Shown here: piece by piece, positions 40,490 through 49,834 of the stretch
How the letters are laid out: every line of letters starts with the position of its first letter
Numbering within the stretch: position 1 is the stretch's first letter
Source of the DNA: Trichomonas vaginalis G3
Taxonomy: Eukaryota; Parabasalia; Trichomonadida; Trichomonadidae
Reading direction: 5' to 3'
Assembly: GCF_026262505.1 (NCBI RefSeq)
Contig: NC_067203.1
Location: forward strand, 868,001 to 932,000
Length of the DNA: 64,000 nt
The notes under the pieces: generated by a model
Databases searched by the model: none
The model's input: the letters and a program-made list of their open reading frames with translations, nothing else
Told to the model about the DNA's origin: nothing
Position numbers and translations under genes: made by a program

Positions 40490-40810
40490 ATGACGAAAAC
40501 TATTGAGATAACAAACTACAACGGTCATGAGTTCAAGAATTTGTTCTTCGTTCCTCGTGAAAATACATTCTATCAGATACGAGGGAGAAAGGGTAAAGTT
40601 AGTTTGAGCGTTTATGAAGGAATGAAGAATGGAAAGTTTATACAAGCATACGATACAAACGGTAAACGTGTTTCATTAGCTTTGTCAAAACTTACTAACA
40701 TTTATTTTGACAGTGATTTTGACCTATATGAAGAAGAAAGTGAGTCAGAAGATTATGAGCTGTTATGTGAAGCACAGCAATGGGAGGAGTTGCAATACTT
40801 TTGTAAGTGA
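40490..40810 (+). CDS. TIR-encoded 106-aa protein, right copy
   Basis: Residue-for-residue identical to 16555-16875, transcribed outward. Contains the same recognition-like domain (residues 10-70) as the HNH protein at 21095 and an acidic tail (DLYEEESESEDYELL). Identity of the two copies is consistent with recent insertion or TIR homogenisation. Confidence 0.7.
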   Translation: MTKTIEITNYNGHEFKNLFFVPRENTFYQIRGRKGKVSLSVYEGMKNGKFIQAYDTNGKRVSLALSKLTNIYFDSDFDLYEEESESEDYELLCEAQQWEELQYFCK

Positions 40811-40991
40811 GAACGTTTATTTTTTACATTAGTGAGGTGAAGTGGTTGATGGCTTTGTAAATATTTAAGGTTAAGTTGGTGTTGTCGTTTGTGTTGTAAA
40901 ATATACGTTAACGGTTTTGTAAAGTGTCAAAACCGCTAAGTGGTGTACGGAGGCGCGCAGTGCCTCAGTACACGACTTAGCCATACTAACT

Positions 40992-40996
40992 TCTCA
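40992..40996. repeat. Target-site duplication, right copy (TCTCA)
   Basis: Pairs with 16370-16374 and closes element A. Confidence 0.85.
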
Positions 40997-41240
40997 ATTG
41001 CATAATTAATTAAAAATTCATGTGAATTTAAAAAATCGGTAGATTAAATTTGCATGGGTATAAGAGGAAGTACACAATAATACCCCTGAACTACATACTC
41101 TGTAAATGAATAGTGAGGAGAAAGACTTCGCAGAATTTCAAGTGTTTTTATGAATTTTAATATATGATTGTGTTGTTAAGTATTATGCGGATAAAATCGA
41201 ATTATTGACTGTTGACAACAAAGACGAATTCAACAATAAA

Positions 41241-41996
41241 ATGAAAGAATTAAGAACACAACGCGATCAAAACGTCAAAGCATTGAGTCCTAAATTATCC
41301 GATTCAAACAACATTTCCGAATTAAAGAAATTGTATAATTCAGAAGAAGAACGACGTAAGAATGAATTAACCGTTATCCAAAACTACGAGAACTCTATTA
41401 TCGAAACAGAGAAGAACGTAATGAACATGTTCACATCACATTTACCATTAATCACATCTTCATTGATGTCATTGTTTGATAAATTCCCATTATTAGAAGA
41501 TTTGATTCCAGGTCCAGTTGCCAATGAAGAACGCAGGACATTGAAATCATTGATTAAAGACAAAGAAAGGAAGTCCATGCAATTACCAGATGACCAAGAC
41601 AGACCATTCCATGTCCGGCAATGGCCAACATTACCTTTAACAATGGAACCATTGTCTTCTATGACCAGTCAAACAGAAAGTCAAGATCAACAAACGAAAG
41701 AGAAGAATTCAGGAAGGAAAACAGTTAAGAAACCAAAGAAATCAGATGCAATCAAGTCTGTTGAATCCGCAATGATGCCTATTATTACATCTATTGACAC
41801 ATCTATGCATCGCGGCGTTATTGTTGAAAGGAATCGCTCATTTGAGGAATATCAACGTGAAATGAAGTCACGTGTTACATCATTTGAAACATATATCAAT
41901 TTCATGAAAGAAGAAACACAGAAATTCTCAGAATTCTGGTTAAAGTCTATCAACAACTTATGTCCACGCTTCGTCATCCCAAAAGAATCTAAATAA
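41241..41996 (+). CDS. Host coiled-coil protein, possibly missing its N-terminus
   Basis: First ATG at 41241 (MKELRTQRDQNVKALSPKL), but the frame is open without an ATG back to about 41155, so the gene may have lost its 5' end. Residues 1-80 and 180-250 are helical, Lys/Glu-rich; the middle is Ser/Gln/Lys-rich and disordered (SSMTSQTESQDQQTKEKNS). AT-rich host codon use. No domain recognised. Its upstream region lies 250 bp from the Maverick end. Confidence 0.5.
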   Translation: MKELRTQRDQNVKALSPKLSDSNNISELKKLYNSEEERRKNELTVIQNYENSIIETEKNVMNMFTSHLPLITSSLMSLFDKFPLLEDLIPGPVANEERRTLKSLIKDKERKSMQLPDDQDRPFHVRQWPTLPLTMEPLSSMTSQTESQDQQTKEKNSGRKTVKKPKKSDAIKSVESAMMPIITSIDTSMHRGVIVERNRSFEEYQREMKSRVTSFETYINFMKEETQKFSEFWLKSINNLCPRFVIPKESK

Positions 41997-42608
41997 ATAA
42001 AGTTATTTTGTTTTTTATTTTATTAATTATCTCATAAATAATGAATTTTATGTTTTAGAAGTATAAAAAAAGTAAGATGATAATGTAATAAATCATTGAT
42101 TAAAGAACAATATTTCAAGTGTTGTTGATATTACAATCAAGAGGTATATTACATATATTCATGAATATTTAGATTCGAATGACATTGACTTCCATCTTCC
42201 AAGTTTTGTTGATGTTACAATCAAGAACTCTATACAACAACAACTAATAGTTATGTTAAATATAATCAAATTATGAGATTGTGAAGTGCGAGACTTTTCA
42301 CCAGACAAAAAATAAATAAATAATCAATATTATCATATTCCATGCTAATTTTTGAGTAGGATTTAATTACATTCATTTATCCATATGGAAATGTAATAAA
42401 TTCTGTCATCATTGAATTTTTTACAGAACACAGAATACGGATATTTTAGAAAGTTTCTATATAAATAAAAGTAATTTTATTCAAGATAAATAATTAATAT
42501 AAATATTTAATAATCGATGACGTGGGAATCGGTGAGAGAAATATTCAATGCATTTGGTTTTATTGATAATTGCAAATTCTGCTTGGCAATTACCAGTTGA
42601 AAGATGAA
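41997..42608. other. Intergenic AT-rich DNA with a short direct repeat
   Basis: No gene seen. A 27-bp imperfect repeat (CAAGTGTTGTTGATATTACA... and CAAGTTTTGTTGATGTTACA...) lies at 42116 and 42199. Confidence 0.5.
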
Positions 42609-43474
42609 TCAATTTGTTAGTAAATGTTCTCTTGTATTAGTAGGTTCTACATTTCTATAAAATGTTGATGAAATCGAATTGTCAATGTAACAACTATCAA
42701 CTGTTAATTGATCATAATAGTTATATATCAAACATGAATCTTGAGGAACAGTGTTGTTAATAAAAGAACAACTTTTTACAGTAAGAGAATTATCTGAATG
42801 GTAAATAATTCCATATGTTGATTTTGTTTTGGTATTATTTATAATATTACATGAATCAATCAAAGAGTTATACCAAATATCTAGAATCATTTCACTTGTT
42901 GCTAAATTATTAACAACAGTTGAATAGTTATATTTTGTTGTGTATTTACCTAAAGGACTTTGAAACCAACCAGCAGGTCCCCAAGATGCTTTGCATGATG
43001 AGAAATTTGTTGATGAAACTATGATGTTATCAAGTTCTGCATTTATAGAGTAACCAAAACTTTCTTTTCCTACATCGAAAAGGGAACTTTCAATAAAAAA
43101 GTTTAAGTTATCGTTGTCAACTTTGTATTTGAAAAATGTGCTCCTTGTTGACTTTGGCATTTTGTACAACAGAATTTTCGTTGAACAATCGAGCTATTAC
43201 TGCCGATTTTGTAGTTAATGCAACTTCCACTCCCAGTTGAAGTGCAATTACTAAAAGAGCACCGATTATGTAGGAATAAGGAGTTTTTAATTGGATCGAA
43301 GTTGATAACTCGGTTATTATCATCAAAAAAATTGCACTCATCTAAGTAATATTGACCTTGACCTGCTGGTAGATTACAATTTTGACAATGATTAGTTTGT
43401 TCTCCTACAAATTCACTTGCAAAGTAACTATTCCAAATATTGTCATCCTCTAAAGATAGAATTATGGTGAACAT
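42609..43474 (-). pseudogene. Pmp-like beta-helix repeat gene fragment, frameshifted
   Basis: Starting at 43474, the protein reads as short repeats with CNFFDDNN, CSFSNCTSTG, CSFINNTVPQDS and similar, the pattern of right-handed beta-helix proteins; trichomonads have a large family of polymorphic-membrane-protein-like (Pmp) surface genes of this kind. The first 124 codons and the remaining 186 are in different frames, overlapping at 43103-43169, so one frameshift lies in or near that overlap. There is no signal peptide or C-terminal membrane anchor, and the length (about 290 codons) is short for the family: a relic or partial gene. GCACTTTTTGAC, an initiator-like motif, lies upstream. Confidence 0.55.
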
Positions 43475-45351
43475 TTTATTAATTTGTCAAAAAGTGCCAT
43501 CCTATCGTTTTTTTAGAATTTGAAAAAAAAAATGCACTCAACTTATTTTTGTCAAAACTAGAGCAAAAATGCCCTAATGCATATGTCCTCCATGTTCTTT
43601 CTTGCTGGTGGCGTTAGCGATTATCAGAACAATCTTCTGTTTGCCTGAGAAGAAACGAATTCACCAATTTGTTGAATAAAGTCGAGAATTACATTTTTTG
43701 ATATAACTTGAACAAAATCTAGCATTTTACTAGTTCACATATGGTTTTTGATCTTTGATCTTTTGAATGTCAGAAATCAAATTTTGCCTGAATATTTATG
43801 GTCATATTCTGACACAATGGAATTCGGTCGTGGTATTTTGCCAACAACAAGCAATCGAAAGTATCTATGAATCGTTTCTATTGAAAGAAATAATTATATA
43901 CCATAATTAATTTTTCTCAACTGGTCAGAGAACGAGAAAAATGCTTAGATCTGAAGAGGATCGATATCATGTGGTGTTGTCAAGCAGTTCGAAATATCCA
44001 AAAACAAAATATTAAATGAATAGATTTTGAGATGCTTATATATATATAGTCGGGAGAAAAAGGTATAAACGGGGCAAAAAGGTGTAAACCTTGATATTTA
44101 GAAGCCAATATTAATATAAATAGTATCCTTACATTGAGTATATTTGGGCAGTGCATTCAAAACAAAAACTTAAAAATATGTCAATTTAGATATTTTAATT
44201 TTTTAAAAAAACTTAATAAGACTCAAAAAATCATTGCTAGTAAATTAAAATAGTATATAAGCAATATCTTTATTCATTTTTGCCAATGAAACTTACAATT
44301 CTTTGAATAATTTGCAAGAATTTTATTCTTGTTGGCTTTCATTAAGGCCATGTGTAAAAATATTGTGATTTTTACTGGATCCTTTGGACTGTAATCTGTC
44401 TAAATTGACTTCAGCGGGCATAAACCAAATAAATTTCATTATTTGGCGTTTTTCTTCGATAAATATTAAGGAGAATGATCTAAATCATATGTGGAACCGT
44501 AACATTAAGTGATCATGTGTTGATCCATCAAGGAAATCAGTAGTTGGAGTTGGATAATCCATAATGAAAAATTATAAACGTTCATTTTTTATTAAGTTTT
44601 ATTTCTTTCATATTTTGATTATTTTAAGGATGTCAATTCGGAAAATTGTTTTCATTTTAGGAGAATATAATTTTCCTTTTGGAAAATTTAAAAAGTGAGA
44701 CGCGCAGGATTCGAACTTTTTTAAAAGTTGATTTAAATATATTCTAGTGTGGATTCTAAGGATAATATCATATTTAAAATAAGAATATACTAGTTTAGGT
44801 GGTATAATTTTTTCGATAAATTTGAGAGTATGTACGTTTAGGGCATCAAAAGTGTCAATTCGCTCAGCGAAAGCTGAGCTAGCTTCGTTCTCGAAAGAAT
44901 AGGGAAGGAGTGAAAGAGAGTGATACAGATGTTGACACATTCATATCATTTCAACAAATTTTGATCAAATTGAAATGCAATGAAATTCAATTCACTTCAT
45001 ATCCTTCAGTCAGTACATTGACATCCTTCTACATCACAATGATAACTCGTGCATCAATAGTTCTACAACTAACTCAGAAAAAACAAGATTTTTCCTTCCA
45101 GCTTACAGCTTTTAAAAAGTTTCGATGATAAAAATCACTCTACTCTTGTTTATCGATATGTTGTGATAGTAGGTAAACGTATTCTTATCGATATTAATAA
45201 AAATATTTTTACGAAAATCTGAACCAATTACAGAGTTATTCATAAAGTTTATGATAACTGTAATTACTTCATCTTTGTTTAATATTTGAATAAACAATTT
45301 AATTTAATTTGCATAATTTTTTTTAGTTGAAAGACAGGAAACTTAGTTGAG

Positions 45352-45353
<2 letters not shown>
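43475..45353. other. 1.9-kb host region without a supported gene
   Basis: Only short frames with poor composition. It contains two spaced 18-bp copies of GGG(A/C)AAAAAGGT(A/G)TAAAC near 44055-44095 and a tRNA 3'-end-like fragment. Nothing else is recognised. Confidence 0.5.
44696..44716 (-). tRNA. tRNA 3'-end-like fragment
   Basis: Minus strand reads GTTCGAATCCTGCGCGTCTCA: a canonical T-loop/B-box followed by a plausible acceptor strand GCGTCTC and discriminator A. No 5' half with a matching GAGACGC acceptor strand is found upstream, so this is a fragment, not a gene. Confidence 0.3.
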
Positions 45354-45382
<29 letters not shown>

Positions 45383-45387
45383 TAGTG

Positions 45388-45521
45388 GGGCTTCCAGGCG
45401 CGTTGCGCCCTCTAGCCCTGAAGATGTTTAGTATATATGAAGTTTTTATTCGGAGGGCTTCCAGGCGCGTTGCGCCCTCTAGCCCTGAAGATGTTTAGTA
45501 TAAATGAAGTTTTTATTCGGA
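45388..45521. repeat. 67-bp tandem duplication at element C left end
   Basis: Two nearly identical 67-bp units beginning GGGCTTCCAGGCGCGTTGCG and ending TTTTTATTCGGA. Each holds a GGCGCGTTGCGCC palindrome (45397-45409, 45464-45476) inside a larger GGGCT...AGCCC stem. Confidence 0.9.
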
Positions 45522-45647
45522 AAATTGTTAGTCTTCTGGGTCGAAAACATTATATAATGTGTCACTTTTCACAAATTATATATGTTTTCATGTTTTGTCA
45601 CTTTTCTGTCACTTTTCGGGTAAAAACATTTTTATTATTATATATAA

Positions 45648-46466
45648 ATGAATTTTACAAAACCACCGTTACCGTTCTTTGGAAATAAGAGTAGATGTAA
45701 AGATATTATATTGAGAGAACTTAAGAAACTACCGAATGGTCTAACATTTGTAGATTTGTTCGGTGGAAGTTTCTATATATCCCATTTGTGCCATACAATA
45801 TTCCCAGACTCAAAGATTATATGCAATGACTTCGACAACTATATGGACCGTCTCAAACATATACCAGACACAAACAATATATTGAAAGAGTTAAAAGAAA
45901 AGATACCTATAGGTAAGATGGAACGTATACCATTAGATAAGAAAAATATTGTGAGAGAGGTTTTGAAAAAAGCAGAATATATAGACTGGGATAGTATATC
46001 TGCTAGACTATTATATAGTGGTTCTATAAGAGTTCATGACATTGAAACACTTATGTCAAAAGTTTTATATCTTAACTATACAAATGTTTTCAAAGAGGAC
46101 ATAGAAAAATATATTGAGGGTATAGAGTTTGTGAGATGTCATTGGACAGATTTGTATGAAAAATATAAAGACAAGGAAAATGTTTTCTTTATAGTGGACC
46201 CGCCGTTCTATAACACATGGGATTTTCAATACCAAGTAGACTGGACTTTGAGAGACTCTTTAGAAACTTTAGACGTTATACATAACCATCCATGCTTTTA
46301 CTTTACATCCGATAAAAGTGGTTTGGAAACCGTTATGAGATGGCTAGAGGACATACATGACTATGAGTTTATATATGACAAGATAGAATATGAGAGAGGT
46401 CCTATAAACTGGAGAAAGTGTCACAATAAAGAAATTTTATTAGTAAGTAAATGTGGTTTGAAATAG
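45648..46466 (+). CDS. N6-adenine DNA methyltransferase (D12/Dam class), 272 aa
   Basis: N-terminal PPLPFFGNKSRCKDII matches the conserved PFxGxKxR segment of Dam-type enzymes. FVDLFGGSFYISH is the SAM-binding motif I, NDFDNYM a motif II-like acidic loop and VDPPFYNT the catalytic DPPY-type motif IV; a C-terminal YERGPINWRKCHNKEILL closes the fold. It transfers a methyl group from SAM to adenine N6 in DNA. Looks whole; normal family length. First gene in the element; T. vaginalis is reported to carry abundant 6mA with methyltransferases of likely Maverick origin, so this gene could affect host chromatin. Confidence 0.9.
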   Translation: MNFTKPPLPFFGNKSRCKDIILRELKKLPNGLTFVDLFGGSFYISHLCHTIFPDSKIICNDFDNYMDRLKHIPDTNNILKELKEKIPIGKMERIPLDKKNIVREVLKKAEYIDWDSISARLLYSGSIRVHDIETLMSKVLYLNYTNVFKEDIEKYIEGIEFVRCHWTDLYEKYKDKENVFFIVDPPFYNTWDFQYQVDWTLRDSLETLDVIHNHPCFYFTSDKSGLETVMRWLEDIHDYEFIYDKIEYERGPINWRKCHNKEILLVSKCGLK

Positions 46467-46582
46467 GACTACTTGTTTTAGGTTTTTTCCATTGTGTCAT
46501 TTATTTATTTGACGTGGCAGAAAAGTACAGAGAATATGAAGATGAACCAATGCCTGCAAATGTTCAGCATATGTACTCGTAA
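46451..46582 (+). CDS. 43-aa single-pass membrane micro-protein
   Basis: Overlaps the methyltransferase end by 16 bp (+1 frame). MWFEIGLLVLGFFHCVIYLF is a membrane segment, followed by a charged tail DVAEKYREYEDEPMP. Likely translated with the upstream gene. Function is unknown. Confidence 0.5.
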   Translation: MWFEIGLLVLGFFHCVIYLFDVAEKYREYEDEPMPANVQHMYS

Positions 46583-46605
46583 GAGATATTTTTATCTAAT
46601 ATTAA

Positions 46606-46968
46606 ATGGACGCACAGAACTTAGCGAATGCACAGCAACCTGGACAACCAAACCCAGAGAATATTCCAAATGAAGTTAGAATACAAACTGCAATGGCAAA
46701 CTATGGTCAAGTGCCAACAGATGTACAAATGCAAACTGCCATGTCAAATGACGCTGCGTTAGGTTTGCCACCATGGTATGCAAATATGAGATGGAAAGAG
46801 TTTTATACAAACCCTGAAGTGGGATATAAACAACTTTATGCAGATGACGCAAACACAGGAGTTGACCCAGAATATGTTTTCTACCAGAGGAGAAACAGAA
46901 TGTATGAGCTCCAGTTAAAGAATGCTATGGAACTCAACAGGAAACGTAAGAGACTAGGCGGACATTAG
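46606..46968 (+). CDS. Gln/Asn/Pro-rich small element protein (120 aa)
   Basis: Start after TTTTTATCTAATATTAAATG. N-terminal half repeats the pattern IQTAMAN...P.DVQMQTAMSND (two copies), then LGLPPWYANMRWKEFY and a basic C-terminus (NRKRKRLGGH). No family known. It is second in a compact run of small plus-strand genes that resembles a virion-component operon. Confidence 0.55.
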   Translation: MDAQNLANAQQPGQPNPENIPNEVRIQTAMANYGQVPTDVQMQTAMSNDAALGLPPWYANMRWKEFYTNPEVGYKQLYADDANTGVDPEYVFYQRRNRMYELQLKNAMELNRKRKRLGGH

Positions 46969-46986
46969 ATTTTTACATATAGTAAA

Positions 46987-47229
46987 ATGGGTTTCTTCAG
47001 TAGTATTGGAAACTTCTTCAGAAGAGTTGGAAGAGGTATATGGAATGGAATAAAAACCGTAGGAAGAGGAATTTGGAACGGAGTCAAAAATATTGGTAAA
47101 AGAGTAGGTCAGTTCGTTGGTATTATACCTAAAGACCCTGAACCAGAAGAACAAGCTCCTGTTATACAACAGCCTGAACCTGCACCACAGTCTAGTTGGC
47201 AACCAAATCCAACACCTCAACCGTATTAA
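46987..47229 (+). CDS. Amphipathic membrane-active-like protein (80 aa)
   Basis: Start after TTTTTACATATAGTAAAATG. MGFFSSIGNFFRRVGRGIWN and two further (V)GRGIWNG(I/V)K units form a strongly amphipathic, cationic, Gly-rich helix. The tail is Pro/Gln-rich. The layout recalls lytic or minor capsid peptides such as adenovirus pVI. Compare 50807-51208, which has a similar Gly/Phe-rich start. Function inferred from composition only. Confidence 0.55.
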   Translation: MGFFSSIGNFFRRVGRGIWNGIKTVGRGIWNGVKNIGKRVGQFVGIIPKDPEPEEQAPVIQQPEPAPQSSWQPNPTPQPY

Positions 47230-47233
47230 AAAA

Positions 47234-48082
47234 TTATATTTTTACCGTTCGATAGTAGTTGTATATGAAACTAAGTTCTAAGTAAAACGCATGGTATAAT
47301 GGAATTATTCTTTTTCTTCCATCTGTAGTAAACCATACTTGAAAGTCTGAAATACTTCCACTTGGTGGTTCGTATAACTTTGTAGGTTTTTCGTAAAAGT
47401 CATTTGCCAAGCATAAGAAAGAGTTTTGGGCGCCAGAAAATGAAGCATGAACAATAATAGCAGCTGGGTCGAAAACATCTTTAAATAAATATGGTTCATC
47501 TCTTGCATATCGACTGTAAATATTTGCTAAAGGAAGTTCGACTTTCTGATTTAACATTCTTTGCAAATAATACCATGACATTGCAGTGAATTCTGTATAT
47601 ATTTGTTCGTCTTTCTTTGGATTGTCTTCGTAGATTTGAAATGACACTTGTGAATTTTGTTTGTCATATACAATTCTCACATAAAGTGTGCTCTCGGTAT
47701 TTGCATATTCATCAGCATATTTTGCATAACATGAATTTATTTTATCTTCTATATTTTTTAACGCAGTCTGTAGAGAAGATGAAAGGTCAACTTGTATTAG
47801 CTCAATTTCTTCCCACATTTTTCGTTTCCCTTCAGATATATAATCTATATGAAACCTTACAATAAATGGAAAACTTTTATCTTCTACAGACACAAACTTC
47901 ATTCTACGAAAGCCAATAGCTTTTGTGACAGATGGGTCTCTTAGCCATCTTAATGGGTAGTCAAAACGATAGCCTTCATGCTTTACGGTCTCTGTCTCAA
48001 ACTTTTGACCGACATTAGTAAAAAGTTCATCTAATGGTTTAGTTGTAGCAACTCTTGAATTTTCTTTTTCTATTGGAAGCAT
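47234..48082 (-). CDS. Penton/minor capsid-like protein, group 2 (282 aa)
   Basis: Shares YPLRWLRDPSVTKAIGF (early), NSFLCLANDFYEKP (late) and a closing IIPLYHAFYLELSFIY with the proteins at 20190 and 38615. Beta-rich, no membrane segment. Start after TTTTTATTCTAG...AAAATATG, divergent from the fibre over an 18-bp spacer. Looks whole. Probably a vertex or minor capsid protein. Confidence 0.55.
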   Translation of the reverse strand: MLPIEKENSRVATTKPLDELFTNVGQKFETETVKHEGYRFDYPLRWLRDPSVTKAIGFRRMKFVSVEDKSFPFIVRFHIDYISEGKRKMWEEIELIQVDLSSSLQTALKNIEDKINSCYAKYADEYANTESTLYVRIVYDKQNSQVSFQIYEDNPKKDEQIYTEFTAMSWYYLQRMLNQKVELPLANIYSRYARDEPYLFKDVFDPAAIIVHASFSGAQNSFLCLANDFYEKPTKLYEPPSGSISDFQVWFTTDGRKRIIPLYHAFYLELSFIYNYYRTVKI

Positions 48083-48100
48083 ATTTTATCTAGAATAAAA

Positions 48101-49834
48101 ATGTCAAATGAAACAGCGTCTATGAGAGAAATACAACACAACCGACAACTCATTATACAAGCTCTAAATAAGAACACAACAAACTTTTCAAACTATTCTA
48201 AGATATCTGAGTCATTGAAAGAAGGAAACTTAAAACTGACATTAAACCCAATGACAGATGAGTTTCTGTTTCAAGACAATAAGAACCATACTGTCTGTAT
48301 AAATCCAACAAAAGGAACTTTAAACGAGAAACCTATAAATGAACTTCTTTTGAAAGCAGATGTTGACAACAAAGCTGACAAAGAATATGTAGACGATGCA
48401 ATAGCAAAAGAAGAAGAAAGAGCTAACAATGCTTATGCAACAAAAGAACATACTCATCCTGAACTAGCAGACAAAACATATGTTGACAATAAAATGTCAA
48501 GTGAAGTGACAAGAGCTGAAAACGAATATTCTAAAAAGACTCATATACATTCTATATCTGAAATAACAGACTTACAAGAAACCTTAAACAATAAAAGTGC
48601 CGTTGGACATACACATACCATTGCAAATATTACAAACTTACAAGAAACCTTAAACAGGAAAAGTGACGTTGGACATACACATACCATTGCAAATATTACA
48701 AACTTACAAGAAACCTTAAACAGGAAAAGTGACGTTGGACATACACATTCTATATCTGAAATAACAGACTTAAACGTTAGCCTTGAAAATAAAGCAGATA
48801 AAACATATGTCAATGAAATATACCAAAGTTTGATAGGAACAACAAAAAATATTGAAACTATTGTTGGGGATGTTTCTGTCAATGAAGAAAACAAATATTT
48901 TAGATGGGAGTTTGTACACTCCTTAAAAAATGGTATACGGTATAAACTCATTCCGAAAAATAACAATGAAATGTATGTAGGCTATATAAAGAATGATGGT
49001 ACACAAGTTAAAGTTCCATTAGACAACAACTGTTACTTAAACTTATATGGAGACGAACAAAAGAAATATTTAAGAGTTTATGAAATGGCAGATATGACAT
49101 TACCTAACCCAGCTCCAGCACCATATTATTATGACTATGGAGATGACGTTAGAACACCACATGTAGATGAACAAAAGCTAACATTATATTTAGATTTTAT
49201 AGATATAAAAGATATAATGCAATAGAAAAACGAGAATAGTATACTATTATGAAGATGACAGAAATAAATATTATAGTCAAGACTTTACCTACCCTGAAAA
49301 CATAAGATTATATTATAAAAATATTCTAACACAAACCAGAAGAAACCTGAAATAGTTGCACTATATTTTAAGTTCAAAAGAGACAATCCTATAATATCTC
49401 ATATGTTTGATTTAATGAACCCAGTAGGTTTATTTATACATCTATGGAAGCAAGAGTCCTCAAGTAATGTTTGGTGTTGGTGCATGGGAACAAATAGTCG
49501 ACAGGTTTTTGTATTGTGCAAACTCTTCAAAGGAAACAGGTGGAAGTAAAACGATTTCAGGTGAAAACTTACCTGCACACAGTCACTACATAGATTTAAG
49601 TACATCTCAAGCAGGTTGGCATAAGCATAGATATTGGGATTGGTCAGGAATGACAAAAGGTAAAGGATATGATGTTAAAGACGACGTTAAGTTTGCTATA
49701 AATTGTTACTGGAGTGACACTCAGGGAGAAGGAAACCATACACATTTCGTTTCAGGTATACACAAACAACGGGACAAAGTAAAGACTACATGCCACCTTA
49801 CATGACAGTTTACGCATGGTATAGAATTGCTTAG
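48101..49834 (+). pseudogene. Trimeric fibre gene of element C, broken
   Basis: Starts MSNETASMREIQHNRQLII. The shaft has four near-identical repeats of about 24 residues (ITNLQETLNRKSDVGHTHT), one for each GHTH. The tip region reads LPAHSHYI, GWHKHRYW, GEGNHTHFV and then PPYMTVYAWYRI, the signature of phage tail-collar/fibre tips with His-x-His metal sites. About two to three breaks. It is homologous to the fibre at 30352-33533. Its end overlaps the integrase end by 4 bp. Confidence 0.7.

Larger units (their letters stand above)
16375..40991. mobile_element. Maverick/Polinton element A, both ends present (24.6 kb)
   Basis: It starts AGTTAGTATGG and ends CCATACTAACT, within ~0.7-kb terminal inverted repeats, flanked by TCTCA on both sides. 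Contents: protein-primed DNA polymerase, retroviral-type integrase, packaging ATPase, major capsid, two penton/minor-capsid-like genes, fibre, HNH nuclease, KilA-N proteins and small proteins. I did not recognise an adenain-type protease. The TIR-encoded proteins are identical in the two ends and the target duplication is intact, so the insertion looks young. Yet five major genes are broken, roughly a dozen breaks in all, so the element as it stands is defective. It contains a nested 2.0-kb satellite-rich insert and a gene cassette also present at 57948-59453. Confidence 0.95.
40225..40991. repeat. Right terminal inverted repeat of element A (767 bp)
   Basis: Inverted copy of 16375-17080, ending CCATACTAACT at 40991 with TCTCA beyond it. 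The inner edge lies within the end of the gene at 39722. The extra length is in the microsatellite. Confidence 0.95.

Noticed and set aside
40318-40645. Phe/Tyr/Leu-rich and Lys/Asn-rich frames in the right TIR
   Set aside because: Products of the 12-bp microsatellite and the antisense of the TIR gene; the same applies at 16720-16953.
16375-40991. Adenain-type cysteine protease expected in a Maverick
   Set aside because: No protein with a recognisable His-Glu/Asp-Cys arrangement was found; not assigned.
44055-44095. Two spaced copies of an 18-bp GGG-AAAAAGGT-TAAAC motif, possible transposon end
   Set aside because: No inverted partner was found within the window.
44608-45297. Three short frames (110, 72 and 61 codons) in host DNA
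   Set aside because: Overlapping on opposite strands, no domain and no credible start context.
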